A model generated the notes under the pieces. That model did not search any database, was not told where the DNA came from, and worked only from the letters and a program-made list of their open reading frames with translations. This document shows, in pieces, positions 52,866 to 63,800 of a stretch of 64,000 nucleotides of DNA; positions within the stretch are counted from its first letter, which is position 1, and every line of letters starts with the position of its first letter. Source of the stretch: Isochrysis galbana (Eukaryota; Haptophyta; Isochrysidales; Isochrysidaceae); assembly GCA_018136815.1 (NCBI GenBank), contig CM030931.1, forward strand, positions 5,214,148-5,278,147. The letters are read 5' to 3'. The translations under genes and the position numbers were made by a program.

Positions 52866-54821
52866 TTGACGCACGAGAGCGCCCTGGAAATGGTCAAGGA
52901 GGCTGCGTCAGACAAGAAGGTCCAGTGCGGCGCGGTCATCGGGGCGAAGATGGGACCAACTCCTCTGTGGAACCACCACCAGGGCAAGCACAAACGCGCC
53001 TACCAATTACTCAAGGGATATCTCGACGCGGATGCACAAGACGCCGGCGTCTCGATGGAGGACGCGATGCAAAAGACCATCAAAGCCGTCCCCTTTGGGC
53101 CGAAGCGCAAGGAGGAGGTGGACATGGCTTGCGCACGATGGCTTGTGAAGTCCGCCCGACCGCTTAGTCTTCCAGAGATGGATGTGCCTTTCAATGACTT
53201 CATCGCCAAGCTCACGCGCGAGGCATGAAGGCCGCCTAATCGGCGCAATGTCGGTGCTCACATCCTGAAGATGTCCGCACTCGGAGAGCTGAGGGTAAAG
53301 CACTGGCTTGAGAGTATGGTGTTGGACGGTGTCAAGCCCTCGATCGCAGGGGACATTTGGTCTCACAAGGGTTGCTCTGTGATGGGCATCTTAATGTACG
53401 GCATCAATTCGAATTGGAAGATCGCCGAGTGGCTCGTCTCGGCGACACCATTTGGCGCGACACGGCACACTGCAGAGGCTATCGACGCGGTCACAGTTGA
53501 ATCACTGCGGCGGCACGGCATGCAATGGCGCGAGGGCGGCTCCGTCTATGAAGCCGTCCACGGAAAGGTATCAGACAACGCTTCAAACATGGCAAAGGGC
53601 TGGAAGGGCTTCGACGGCGGATTCTGCGCGGCTCATACATTGGAGCTTTCCGTCAAAGAATACACGGGAGCGCCTGGCGTGCGCGAAACCTTCTCTCGAG
53701 CCAAAGGCATCGTTGCCTACTTTCATCGGTCCACGGTTGGTATTCAGGACTTGGCCAGCATCCAGAAGGCCCTCGGTCTACCGCAGAAGAAGCCAGTGCA
53801 AGACGTTGCAACACGTTGGTTTTCGTCCTTTATGATGGTAGAATGGTTCCGCGAGCAACGGCAAGCAGTGCAGATGTACGATGTCAGGCACGGCTCGGAG
53901 GCCCAAAAGAACGATGCATACAAGGCGAATAGGCTGAGTCACAATGATTGGGACATCATTGAACAGAGCTTGGCCATCCTGCAGGCGTCAGCGAGCGTGA
54001 CAAAACTCCTCGAGGGTACGAAGTATGTCACGGTGTCTCTCGTTCTGCCCGGCATCTACCGCCTCATTGAGGGTCTCACAAGCCGAAACGTCTTCTTTAT
54101 GTGGAAGCCGCCAGGACAGCAATGGGTTCCCGTCACGCAGCTCCACCCCTCGGTCCAGGCGGCTCGAAGCAGTCTGCTTGCGGATCTCGAACGGCGTTGG
54201 CTCGAAGAGCTGCCAGGCGCGCAGCGCGATGAGCTGGACATCTCCACCCTCCTCGATCCTCGATTCAAGACATACGTGTTCCCGGGGCTCACCAACCAGG
54301 ATATGAGCTCGGAGAGCGATAGAGCACTTGCTTCCTTGAAGGGGGCCTGGAGCTCATGCTGGAAGCCTATGTTGGCCGGCGCGGCCACAGCCCCTCGCCA
54401 AAGAGCGCCATCACCGGCACTTCCAACTTCCAAAGGGCCCGTCTCTCATTTTTCAGGTGCGGTGAGCTCTGTTTTTGCGCTGCCGCTTGCGCCCGACTTT
54501 GACCAGCTTCCCTGCGACAGCGATGAGGCATTACCAAATGATAATTGTGAACATGAGCTCGAAGTGTACCTCGCGCTCCCCCAAGAGAAGAACATGGACC
54601 TAGACGTGCTTGCGTGGTGGCAGATGCGCGATCGCCCTCGGGGACCAAACTCAATGCCCAACTTGGCCAAGATGGCCCGCCAATACCTAGGCCGACCGGC
54701 CTCGTCCGCAGGCGTGGAGCGCGCTTTCTCGCAAGCTGGGCGGCTGCATGACGATATGAAGGCCGGCCAGTCTGATGATACCCTTGAGCATTCTCTACTC
54801 GCGAGTGTTAATGCTGAATGA
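52866..54821 (+). pseudogene. hAT-family transposase with one in-frame stop
   Basis: A single frame of 652 codons interrupted only by TGA at 53226-53228. The N-terminus has a BED-finger-like TPLWNHHQGKHK. After the stop the frame continues with PPNRRNVGAHILKMSALGEL and all hAT landmarks: the first catalytic Asp in AGDIWSH, the second in VSDNASNMAKG, the CAAHTLELSV motif, VATRWFSSFMMVEW, LLDPRFK and the dimerisation domain YLGRPASSAGVERAFSQAGR. No ATG opens the frame; the first is at 52890. The 5' end lies against the retroelement, so it may be truncated. Downstream, 54980-55075 carries TATCTAGATA-type subterminal motifs. It could mobilise relatives such as 46403-47286 only if the stop is a sequencing or allelic change. 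Confidence 0.8.
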
Positions 54822-55833
54822 TTTCTTGTGTACCACAGTGTAGTGCCCCGAGTATAGAGTCATAGATGGCGCGCGCAGCGCGCCTCGAGCTCCGCGCTCC
54901 GCGCAAGTGTGTAGCCTGTCCATGCGGCTTTCGGGGCCTATTAATACCCTAATTAGTAGGTTTGGCCGCGACAGCTATCTAGATAGATACTAATAGTGGC
55001 TCAGCGCTATCTAGATAGATACAGATAGTGCTTTTGGAGGGGTAGATACACTAATATCTAGATATTAGGCTAACATGTTCACAGCCTTACTCCCTATGTC
55101 CCTATGCCCTATATGGGGTCCGATAGGATGGATCAGCAAAAAAAGTTGGGGGTCCTTCGGCGAAATTATTGAAAAAGAGTCACAATTTACAATTTCAGGC
55201 CACCGAAGACCGAATATAACGCACTAAGTACTAAGCACTAAGCACTAAAAAGTGACGCGGTATGGCTCGACTCGTAAGTGTAAGTGACGCGGAGCCGCGC
55301 CATCTTATTGCGCGCTCGCATCACCTCCGCGGATCTGGCGAAGAGGGAGGAAGGGCCACACCACACGCCACACGGGGGGCTAAGAAGAAGCGAAGAAGGG
55401 CCGCTGCTACTTCCCGAACCCTGCTTGGCGTAATCGTGTGCATGGTGCTGTGGTGCTGTGGCTGTGGTGCTGTGGTGTACTCTAGACTCTAGAGCCTGGT
55501 GGCCGGGCAATGACAGGCATGCAACGCCATCGTACCTGTGATTTATGGCGCCATGCCAACGCCCACCGCCGCGACAATCTTCGTATCGCCGGTCGCGGGG
55601 GAAGAGGGAAGAGACGAGAGAATATTCCTTTTCCTTTCCTCCCCTTGAAGCTTCTATGACTTCCGTCCTCCTCTCCTCCTTTACTTATATGAGAAAGTAC
55701 AATCTCTCTACTCCCTGCGGGTGGGGGGGGGGAGGGGCGGGGCGAGCAGAGATCTACGGAGGAACACAGGATAGAGAGAGAGAGAAGGAGAAAGAAGAAG
55801 AGAGAAAAGAGGAGGAGAGCGAGCGAGCGAGCG
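54822..55833. other. Intergenic, hAT 3' flank
   Basis: 54980-55075 contains the clustered TATCTAGATA motifs expected of the hAT right subterminal region. The remainder up to the photolyase gene has a GA-rich leader (55770-55833) and no other feature. Confidence 0.45.
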
Positions 55834-57558
55834 ATGGCACTCGACCCTCTGTTCAGGCAGCTGCCCACTCCGCTCACCGAGCGTGTGCGCACCCTCTCCG
55901 GCTCACCGACGAGTTCGATCTCGCGCCATGTGCTCTACCTCCCTCGCACCTGCCTCCGTGCCCACACAAACCCAGCCTTAGAGCTCGCTCTCCATGCAGC
56001 GAGTGCTCTCGGCCTTCCTCTCATCTGCCTCGCAGTCCTCGAGGACTCTCACCCAGCCAGCGCTCGGCCGCGCAGGCCGCCGACGGACCGTGCCGCCGCC
56101 TTTAGGCTCGAGGCATTTCGAGAGCTACAACCGCAGCTCGCGGCGCGCGGCAGCTGCCTCTGGGTGCATATTGAGCGAGACGGGTGTCGGCAGGCAGTGG
56201 GCATGTCGCTCGCTGCAAAGGCGGCGCTCGTCGTCGCGGAGGAGCACTTCGGTGTGGAGCCGCACGCCTCCGCCATAGGCCGCATCGCGCGCACAGGCGC
56301 GCACGTCTGGCTGTGTGACTGCCACTGTACGGTGCCAGCGCGGCTCGTACCGCCTTCGGCGATGCGCGGCGGCAACCGCAGTTTCCTCGATGCCACGGCC
56401 AAAATGCGTGCCGAGCGCATGCGCATCGATTGGTTCCCGCCTCCTGCGCCGTCTCCGCCGGTCGCGCCGCCTCCCCCGCCTGAGTGGTCGGTTGACCTCG
56501 GTGTGGCCGGGGCGCTGGAGGCAGTACTGCGCGCGCCCTCGCGTCGTGACACGAGCGTTCGACCTGTGGCGCACACGCGCGGCGGAGCGCGCGCGGCCGC
56601 CTCGCGCTGGGCCAAATACGTCGCCGATGGCGGCGTGCGCTCATACGCGGCCCACCGCAACAACCCTCTGGCATCGCCGGGTAAGGGGGCAAGCCGTATC
56701 TCGGCGTACGTTAACCTGGGCATGCTCGATCCGTACCGCGTTGCGCGCGACGCCGCAGGCTCACCCAAGTTCCTCGAGGAGTTCGTCGGCTTCCGCGAGT
56801 CACCATACGTGTGGTGCGCCATGAATGCAGGTGGCTATGCCCGCGCCGCCGTCGCCGTACCCAGCTGGGCCCAGCTGCAGCTTGCCGACGCGGCCGACGG
56901 TCCGGCGCCCTCTATAGCCGACCTTGAGCATGGCCGGACTGGCGATGCGCTATGGGACGAATGCCAGCGTTCGCTTCACGAGGGTGGCGAGCTACACAAC
57001 AATCTCAGGATGGCGTGGGGCAAGGCGGTGACCGCATGGTGGGCAGCCGCCCTCCCCGATGGCAAACCTCCCGCCTCCATCGCGCCTCGCGAGCGGCTGC
57101 AGTTTGCGCTCGACCTGCTTCTTCGGCTGAATGACGACTTTGCCCTCGACGGCGGCGCGCCACCCTCGTACGGCGGCGTGCTCTGGTGCCTTGGTTGGCG
57201 GGATCGGCCTGGCCCGAAAGGGCGGCCCAAGTCGCGGCCGACCTCCGTTATGGCGAGTAAAATCAGGCCGGGCGATCTGCTCGAGCAGCTCGCTAGGCGC
57301 GAGGCCCAGGGCGCCACGTTGAGCTGGGCGTCGGGCAGCGGTGCAGCCGCTAAGACCGAGACGGGCCGCCCAACGCAGATAGCGACGGCAATCGAGCCCG
57401 CCGAAGAGCTCGAATCGCCACTGACCAAGCGACCCAAACGCTCTCCGAGCCCTACAACAGTGACACCGGAGGGCCGATCTCAAAGAGGCTCGCACGCTGT
57501 TCCACTCGCAGCGCAACAGACAAGCATTCTCAGCCATTTCCGAGCGGTGGACGTTTAG
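55834..57558 (+). CDS. DNA photolyase/cryptochrome family protein
   Basis: Single-exon ORF of 574 residues, start ATG at 55834. The N-terminal alpha/beta domain shows RAHTNPALELALHAASALGL and PLICLAVLEDSHP. The FAD-binding helical half has RISAYVNLGMLDPYRVARDA, FLEEFVGFRES, LHNNLRMAWGKAVTAWW and DGGAPPSYGGVLWCLGWRD, matching the order of the photolyase core, with the Asn/Arg/Trp block near the FAD. It is closest in style to class II-like or photolyase-related groups; light-driven repair of pyrimidine dimers is likely but a photoreceptor role cannot be excluded. The C-terminal extension has a basic cluster KRPKRSPSP and ends QTSILSHFRAVDV, similar to a PCNA-interacting (PIP-box) motif. Confidence 0.8.
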   Translation: MALDPLFRQLPTPLTERVRTLSGSPTSSISRHVLYLPRTCLRAHTNPALELALHAASALGLPLICLAVLEDSHPASARPRRPPTDRAAAFRLEAFRELQPQLAARGSCLWVHIERDGCRQAVGMSLAAKAALVVAEEHFGVEPHASAIGRIARTGAHVWLCDCHCTVPARLVPPSAMRGGNRSFLDATAKMRAERMRIDWFPPPAPSPPVAPPPPPEWSVDLGVAGALEAVLRAPSRRDTSVRPVAHTRGGARAAASRWAKYVADGGVRSYAAHRNNPLASPGKGASRISAYVNLGMLDPYRVARDAAGSPKFLEEFVGFRESPYVWCAMNAGGYARAAVAVPSWAQLQLADAADGPAPSIADLEHGRTGDALWDECQRSLHEGGELHNNLRMAWGKAVTAWWAAALPDGKPPASIAPRERLQFALDLLLRLNDDFALDGGAPPSYGGVLWCLGWRDRPGPKGRPKSRPTSVMASKIRPGDLLEQLARREAQGATLSWASGSGAAAKTETGRPTQIATAIEPAEELESPLTKRPKRSPSPTTVTPEGRSQRGSHAVPLAAQQTSILSHFRAVDV

Positions 57559-59290
57559 GGCCGCATTCCATTATTGACGGGCCTTCGCCATCCTATCTTT
57601 ACTCAACCTAGCCCGCTTGTTATCTCTCTGGCTTAAACGCGCAGTGTCGTGCATTGGGATAGCACGCGCCTTTGCTTAGAACCCCGGGCAAAATGGTTAC
57701 AAATGGTAGCGGTGAGAGGCTGCAGCTGCAACCTTAGGTTTGGTTGTTATTTTTGACACATGCAAACGCCCTCATGATGTGGGTGTTATAAACATCTACT
57801 GGCAGAGCACCCCCTTCCACCCTCCGACCGACCCCCTTTTTGCCCGCGCCCACCCACGCACGCTTTGCAAGCACACTTCACACTTCCAATTGCCTGCCTT
57901 GTCACTTGTCATACCACGTAACAATAATGCAAATAACGTTAAAAACACCTACTAGTTACGGGACTACCCTTCGCTACTAACACAGCCCTTATCTTCCCTC
58001 CCTCCACCTCTTCCCCTGCCCCCCTTGTTTCCTTTTTCTTCGGTTTCCGGGGTCCGCAGTACTTAGAATCGGATGCTGCATGCTGCTCGATGGCTGACCA
58101 TTTCAAGCTCCCACAGCAGCACCCCTAGAGCGTCTCCACGTGGCGCCGCCCCCACTCCACGGCGGTGTGACACTCGTCGTCGCCGTCGTCGCCGCCGCCA
58201 TCGTTGCTGCACATCAGGTTGGCGGCCGTTGGGGGGGAGGGGGCTCGGAGCTGGAAGCGCCGGTATTTCCCGCGCCCGAACTTGTACTAGTACTAGTAAA
58301 AACTAGTTGAATTGTAGCCTCTAGTCTTGTCATATGCCACTCAGTATCAGTATCAGGTCTAGAGCAGCACTAATACTGAGATATCATATATGATATATGA
58401 TATCATATATCATAGCTGCATGACAGAACAACCAGGTCTACGATCTATGAGCCAGCAGTGAGCCGAGGAGGCGCATCGGAGCGCAAAGACCTCGTCGAGA
58501 GTGAGGTGCCAGAGCACGCTCTGCGTCGCCTCGGCACGCCGCTGTCGGGCCTTGTGGGGAGTCTCATTGTGCGCGTGCGCCCTGACCTATTGAAGTATAG
58601 CGCTAACCGGCAGATGTAATAGGAGACAAACGAAGCAACTGTAAGCTCTTATTTCGCCTTCGTGCCCGCGTTGGGCGCTGGGCTGCCGCGTGCTTGTTGC
58701 ACCAACCAACGGCCCCTTCCCGGGCCAACGAAACTCAGAATGCTCAGTTGGGTATGTAACCTTTGCAACTGCACCCTGCATGCTACAAGTATCATGTATG
58801 GCGACTATGGCTATAGGTACAGTCTTGGTGTCATGTTTGGCAACCATGGCTATAGGCGCATTCTTCAGTGTAAGGCCCAAAGAAGGCCCACCACTGCGCC
58901 CCATCTGGTGCAGCACTATGCCCGAAAGTGTCAGCTCACGTCTTTCGGAGAGGTGTTCAGGGGCCTTGACCTCGTCATCGCTCTCATCACCTTTCAGAGC
59001 GTTCACGTAGCCGCGACTCATTGTGTCCGTCATTCAGTGTCGCTCAGAGCAGTTGCTCTTTCCCTCTTTTTTCAGGGCCTTCTGTCTGAACAACAGCCTC
59101 ACACCCTGACCTCCTCAATCAAGGATCAAGCGCCTCAGGCCCACAGACAAGTAAGAGTTGCCCGCATTGCGAATGCCGAGGATGTCCGATCGAATCTCGG
59201 CGAATCTAAAAAGACACCTCTCACTCGCCTTGGACAACCGCTCTTGCCGTTCCGCTCGTCGCATCGCCTCTGCCTGCTCCAGCCGCATCC
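57559..59290. other. Intergenic with duplicated block and SINE-like fragment
   Basis: 57955-58060 is a partial SINE-like copy. 58055-58290 is the empty-site relative of the block split by the hAT element at 46403. A minus-strand frame at 58587-59033 (148 residues, ALKGDESDDEVKAPEHLSER) could be a real exon but has no recognisable family. Confidence 0.4.
58055..58290. repeat. Duplicated block, empty-site copy
   Basis: Matches 46277-46402 plus 47287-47430 ('agtacttagaatcg', 'tggcgccgcccccactccac', 'ccgccgccatcgttgctgca', 'cccgcgcccgaacttgtact') without the intervening 884-bp hAT element. Confidence 0.8.
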
Positions 59291-59575
59291 ATGTCTCAGC
59301 AATCCAGCAGATTCAGCCCGTCGGCCCCCAACACGCATCCTCTGGGGCGTCAGCCACCGGCCTGCCACTTGACCCTCGCGCTACGCCCTTTGGTCGACGA
59401 GGCCAGCCCTCCATTCGACAGGGTGTCGCTGAGCAAGCGCGACTGGAAGGTGGTATGGGCAACGGGTCCGTTCGCCTCCAAGAGTGCAGAACAGGGCGGT
59501 TCCATCATAGCGACCTGTACTGGGTGCCTCAAGCCCATCTTCCCTGAAAATTTCATGCAAAGACCTCGTTCATGA
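59291..59575 (+). pseudogene. Possible BED-finger transposase N-terminal fragment
   Basis: Open frame of 94 residues ending WKVVWATGPFASKSAEQGGS, IIATCTGCLKPIFPENF. The CxxC preceded by an aromatic-rich segment resembles the start of BED zinc fingers that open hAT transposases; the His pair is not present before the stop. Weak call. Confidence 0.3.
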
Positions 59576-59659
59576 AGAATAAATCCAGATCCCCGCGAGC
59601 TATGGGGTTGAAGTATCTAACTCTCATTCATTCTCCTAGCCGATGGACGGGTGGCACTA

Positions 59660-59759
59660 NNNNNNNNNNNNNNNNNNNNNNNNNNNNNNNNNNNNNNNNN
59701 NNNNNNNNNNNNNNNNNNNNNNNNNNNNNNNNNNNNNNNNNNNNNNNNNNNNNNNNNNN
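59660..59759. other. Assembly gap (100 N)
   Basis: Exactly 100 N, immediately downstream (in the minus sense) of the Fanzor zinc-ribbon fragment. Confidence 0.98.
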
Positions 59760-60052
59760 TAATGCGAGCGCAAGGTTGCGTCCAATGTTGATTGCTCCTT
59801 GACGATCGCGATTAAAAAGTCCACCAAGCTTCATGCCAGTGGCGCCACACTCGTTGTTGCTGCATTGGCGTAAGCCGCGAATTTCACGCACTCGTCCTGG
59901 TCTTCCATTCTGTCGCTGGCGTTCCACGCGATGGCAGCGAGTGCAGAGCGAGCCACAAGAAGGGAGGCTTGTTGCAAAACGAGCCGTTCAAAAATTTCAT
60001 CTAGTTTTAATCCCATTTACCACCAAGAAGTGCAAAAAATAGTTTCGTTACA
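59760..60052 (-). mobile_element. Second IS4-like/Fanzor element copy (deleted, interrupted by gap)
   Basis: On the minus strand it starts GTAACGAAACTATTTTTTGC (complement of 60033-60052), like GTAACGAAACTTTTTTTTTC at 7621. MGLKLDEIFERLVLQQ, related to the transposase start MIRLSEVFSRLIQK at 7663, then joins directly to a Fanzor zinc ribbon, CGSLCTRCHRVERQ, GRVREIRGLRQCSNNECG, LFNRDRQGAINIGRNLA. Almost all of both genes is deleted. The remainder is hidden in the N gap at 59660-59759. Confidence 0.65.
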
Positions 60053-60849
60053 TTGAGGATGTCGCACAGCTGTTTCTCTCGCTCATGGAGACTCTGGAGA
60101 CTCCGTCCTGCGCTCCGCTTCGAAGTAGCGCGTATTTTTTTTGCGCTCATCGGGATTGCGCGCCTGCTGCACCGGCGTGCACGCGCGAGCGGTGCATTCG
60201 CCGGCACCGCCCTGAGCTCTTGTGGGAGTGCCTCATGGCAAGATGCTGGAAGATAGGGTAGCGCGTGAGCGCGCGCCTCTGCTCCCCCCCTCCCCTTCCC
60301 ACCTCTTGGCCCCCCTCCTGGTCGCCCTTCCACTCCATCCTAGCCCCTAGATATCGCGCGGGAGGGGCTGAGGACCCCCAAATTCTGCGAAATTTCGCAG
60401 AAAATCTTTGGGTAACTCCCCCCCCCCCCCCATTTTGAAAAAAATCCGAAATCTTGACTTGGGCCTACTGACATCCGGTGCTGATATCAGTACTGATAAA
60501 ACAACTTGGGTAGCCGAAGGGAAAGAGCACTCGAGAAATGTGAAACTGGGGCATTTGGGCACATCGCACAAGCACAAAACGTTGCAGCACTCTCCTCCAT
60601 CGTCTTCATCCTCGTGCGGAACGACGACGGGGCGTGAGAGGTCCGTCTTTGGTTGACAGCCGTCGCATTTCGTATTGATGGTGGCGATGGATCCATTATT
60701 TTCCAGGCTCAAGAACGACGAAGAAGCTGTGGCGACGTATGTGTGGCAGGAGCATTCGGGTCGGACAGCTAGGTGCACGGCCCGCAACAATCAACTGTCA
60801 CTAGCACATTCGGATATTGCTACCGGCGGGCTTTTCGGAGTCGTGCTTC
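60053..60849. other. Intergenic
   Basis: No convincing gene or repeat. Open frames here lack recognisable motifs. It is the 3' side of the large minus-strand gene. Confidence 0.4.
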
Positions 60850-63800
60850 TCATTGCTGGGCGAGCTGTGATTGCAAATGCGCTAGATTCCTAGCAATCCT
60901 ATCGAAGGGCGTCGCCGGCAGTACGCCCGGAACCTGTGGTCCCGGCGCCACCGTTGAGGGCGTACCTAAGACCCGCGGTGGCGCGGCATCCACACAGTAG
61001 CTTTGGGTAGCTGTTTCACACGAGGTTGGCTCCCTATTAAGCCTCAATGTTGCCTCAACTCGTTTAGCCCAGTCAGATACCTTTGCTTCCGGGCTAGCTC
61101 CAGCATAGCAAGTATTGGGAGACGGCTGTGCTGACGGAGCTTTGACACGGGGAGAGAGCGGGTCCGAAAAGGACACACGGCGCACTAAGCGCGGCGGCTG
61201 CGTCGCGTGCGCCTGAGGATCGTTGTCGGTGCCGTCGCACTTGACTTCCTCCTGCTGCGTCTCTATGCTTTCGCCCTTACCAACAAGTTGGCCCACCCGC
61301 CTCAGAGCATCCGAAGAGAGGTGGGCTTGAAGGATGGCTTCAGGGGACATGTTCGAAGCTAGAGAGCTAGCCGGACGAGAGGTCTGCAAGTTAGCGGTCC
61401 ATGCAGCGCGCGGAGATATGGGTGGCGGAGATTTCTCAAGCGAAGGCTTTGATTGGAGAGCACGTTGACGCTCAATGATCCGACCGAGCCTTGCGAGGGG
61501 GTCTCCATGCACTGCGGCGGACAAGGACTGCGAGGCGCCGGTGGAAGCCACCGGCGCAGCGATCAGAGCCGTCGCGCTTCGGTCACGGCCCCCGGCCAGT
61601 AACATCTGAATTCGGTCCAATGTAGTCGACGCACGTGCTTCAGCAGCAACTTGTGAAAGTGGGCATGCCGGGCCTGACCGCGCGCATGCCACGGCGCCAC
61701 CATGGGATGCCGTCGTCGCAAGGTTCCCACGTACAGAGAGGTCGCGGCAAGCGAAGGCGCCGTTGCCCAACGACTGAGTGCACATCTTCCTCGTCACGTC
61801 CGTTTGTCTCCGAAGCAAGTCATTCAAATCAAGCTTCCGCGCTGAAGCTGCATCCGTGCTTTGGTCCAGAGTCATGCGCAACTGGCGTATCGCTAGCAAT
61901 GGATCCGCTCTCCTCTCTGCCATCCCGCTACACCCCTCGGTCCCGTTGCCGTCACTGCCACTAGCATGAACCACATCAGGGACCGCCGGGATTGTGTTGG
62001 AGGCCATCCCATGGGATGCGGCCGCCGAGGGTGAGATCGCAGATGCCATCAAATCGGAGCTAACAGAGCGTTGCAGCTGTAGAGGCGGCGGGCGAGCCTT
62101 CTGACGCAGCGCGGTAGACGTAGCAGGGGGCTGCACATTGCAACTAATATCGCTTTGATCGCTTTGCTCGTGCGCATCTCGTCGACCTCGAGACGAGAGC
62201 TGGCTTGTTAGGGAAGCGATGCGCCCAGAGCAGTCGAAATCCACATTTGTGCGTGATTGTGTCTTCGACCCGTCGCCAAATGAAGCTGCTACCTGGAGGC
62301 TCGTCGTTGGCGCGGACGTAGAGCACGCCTCAAGCGATATTGAAGGTAATGAGGAACTCTGTGATATATCGGAGCTCCATCCATCTTGGATGCTTGCTCT
62401 AGTTGGATGACTTTTGTTACCCGTTTCGTCGGCCCCAACATTCTCTACGTCGCTTTGGACTGTGCAAGGAGCCATCGGTAGCAGTCGACGAGGTGCCTCC
62501 CTTACACTACCCTCGAGATCAGCCGGCAAAATGCAAGGCAAGCAATTTGACGATGATCTCACGGGAATTGTGCCCCCCTCGGAATCGAAGCATATGGGTT
62601 CATGGGACGGAAGCGGAGAAGGCTCAACACCTTCTATGATGCGTGTGTCGGCGGGTCTAGCGGCGTTGCTCCCCGCGCAGCCGTTCTCCGATGTAACGAT
62701 GTGCGAAAAACGATGCGATGGCATCCACGGTGGCATAGATGACGACAGCACATGCACTGCAGGCGACCACATCGCATGCTCCGGACCAGCCGATGGAGCT
62801 GCTGCAGCAAAGGCAGACGTGGCATGCAACGGGAGCACCCGAGTAGAAACCGGTGGTACAGGCTTAACGATCTGATTCACATCGTCTCTAATGTCGAGTT
62901 CGCGAGTGATAACTGGAGGAGAGGGGCCGAAATCAGCGATTGGGTCTTGGACGAACAGTTCAGGTGTTGACGGTGATTCGAGGAGGGGGGACCGGCGACG
63001 CTGCACGGTCTTCTCATTGGAAAGAAAGGATAATTGAGCTTCTGCATCAGCAGATCCAAGAAGATGCTCCGCATTCAAACTTACATCACTTGGATAGGCA
63101 CTCGCCGAACTAGCTAGGGGCTGGGCTGCGCGCGAACCGGAAAATCCGTTGGTGGTCCTCGCGCCTCCCGACGTCGGCGCTCCATCTACCTCCTGAATCG
63201 GGGCCGTGTCACGTGATTGAGATGCTTTGGAAAAATCAATGCCTTCCTGTGATTCAGCTGATGTTGGTGAGCACTCAGTCGACGCTGTCTCTGTTTCAGG
63301 CAACGGTGGCAATGGTGGCATCGGCGTGTGTCTCGGTGCTCGTGACAGGGGAGAGGTCGGAGCACGAGACCTGGGTGAGCGTGAGCTCATGGAAGGGCTG
63401 CACGTGCCGTGAGGTGGATGCCAGGGCCGCATTTCACACGGCTCCCACTCGTCTCGAAAGCCTCTATCGCCAACTAGCGGGGGCTGCACCTCTGGAGGCC
63501 GAGGATGAGGTACGGGCGACTGCTCCCGCTCCAATGCTGCATTTTCAGGCGGTGCGCTTGAAGAAGGCTGCGAGGTCACATGCGACGACGGCGTTGGCTC
63601 AGGAGGCTTGGACAGCTGGTATGGCACAAGATGCACCCCATGCTTCACATCGAACGATTGAGAGGGCGGTGGTGGCAGCCCCGGCTGCGAAGGCATCTGC
63701 GATTCCTGTCGCATGAGGCGGTCAGGCGGCCGTAATGGCGATGTAGATGGCGGCAATTGCGTTGCGTGATGCGCCAACGGCGATGGCGGCTGCGGCGATG

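Noticed and set aside
58662-59372. Plus-strand ORF of 236 residues
   Set aside because: No recognisable motif, crosses sequence related to transposon remnants, and composition is unremarkable.
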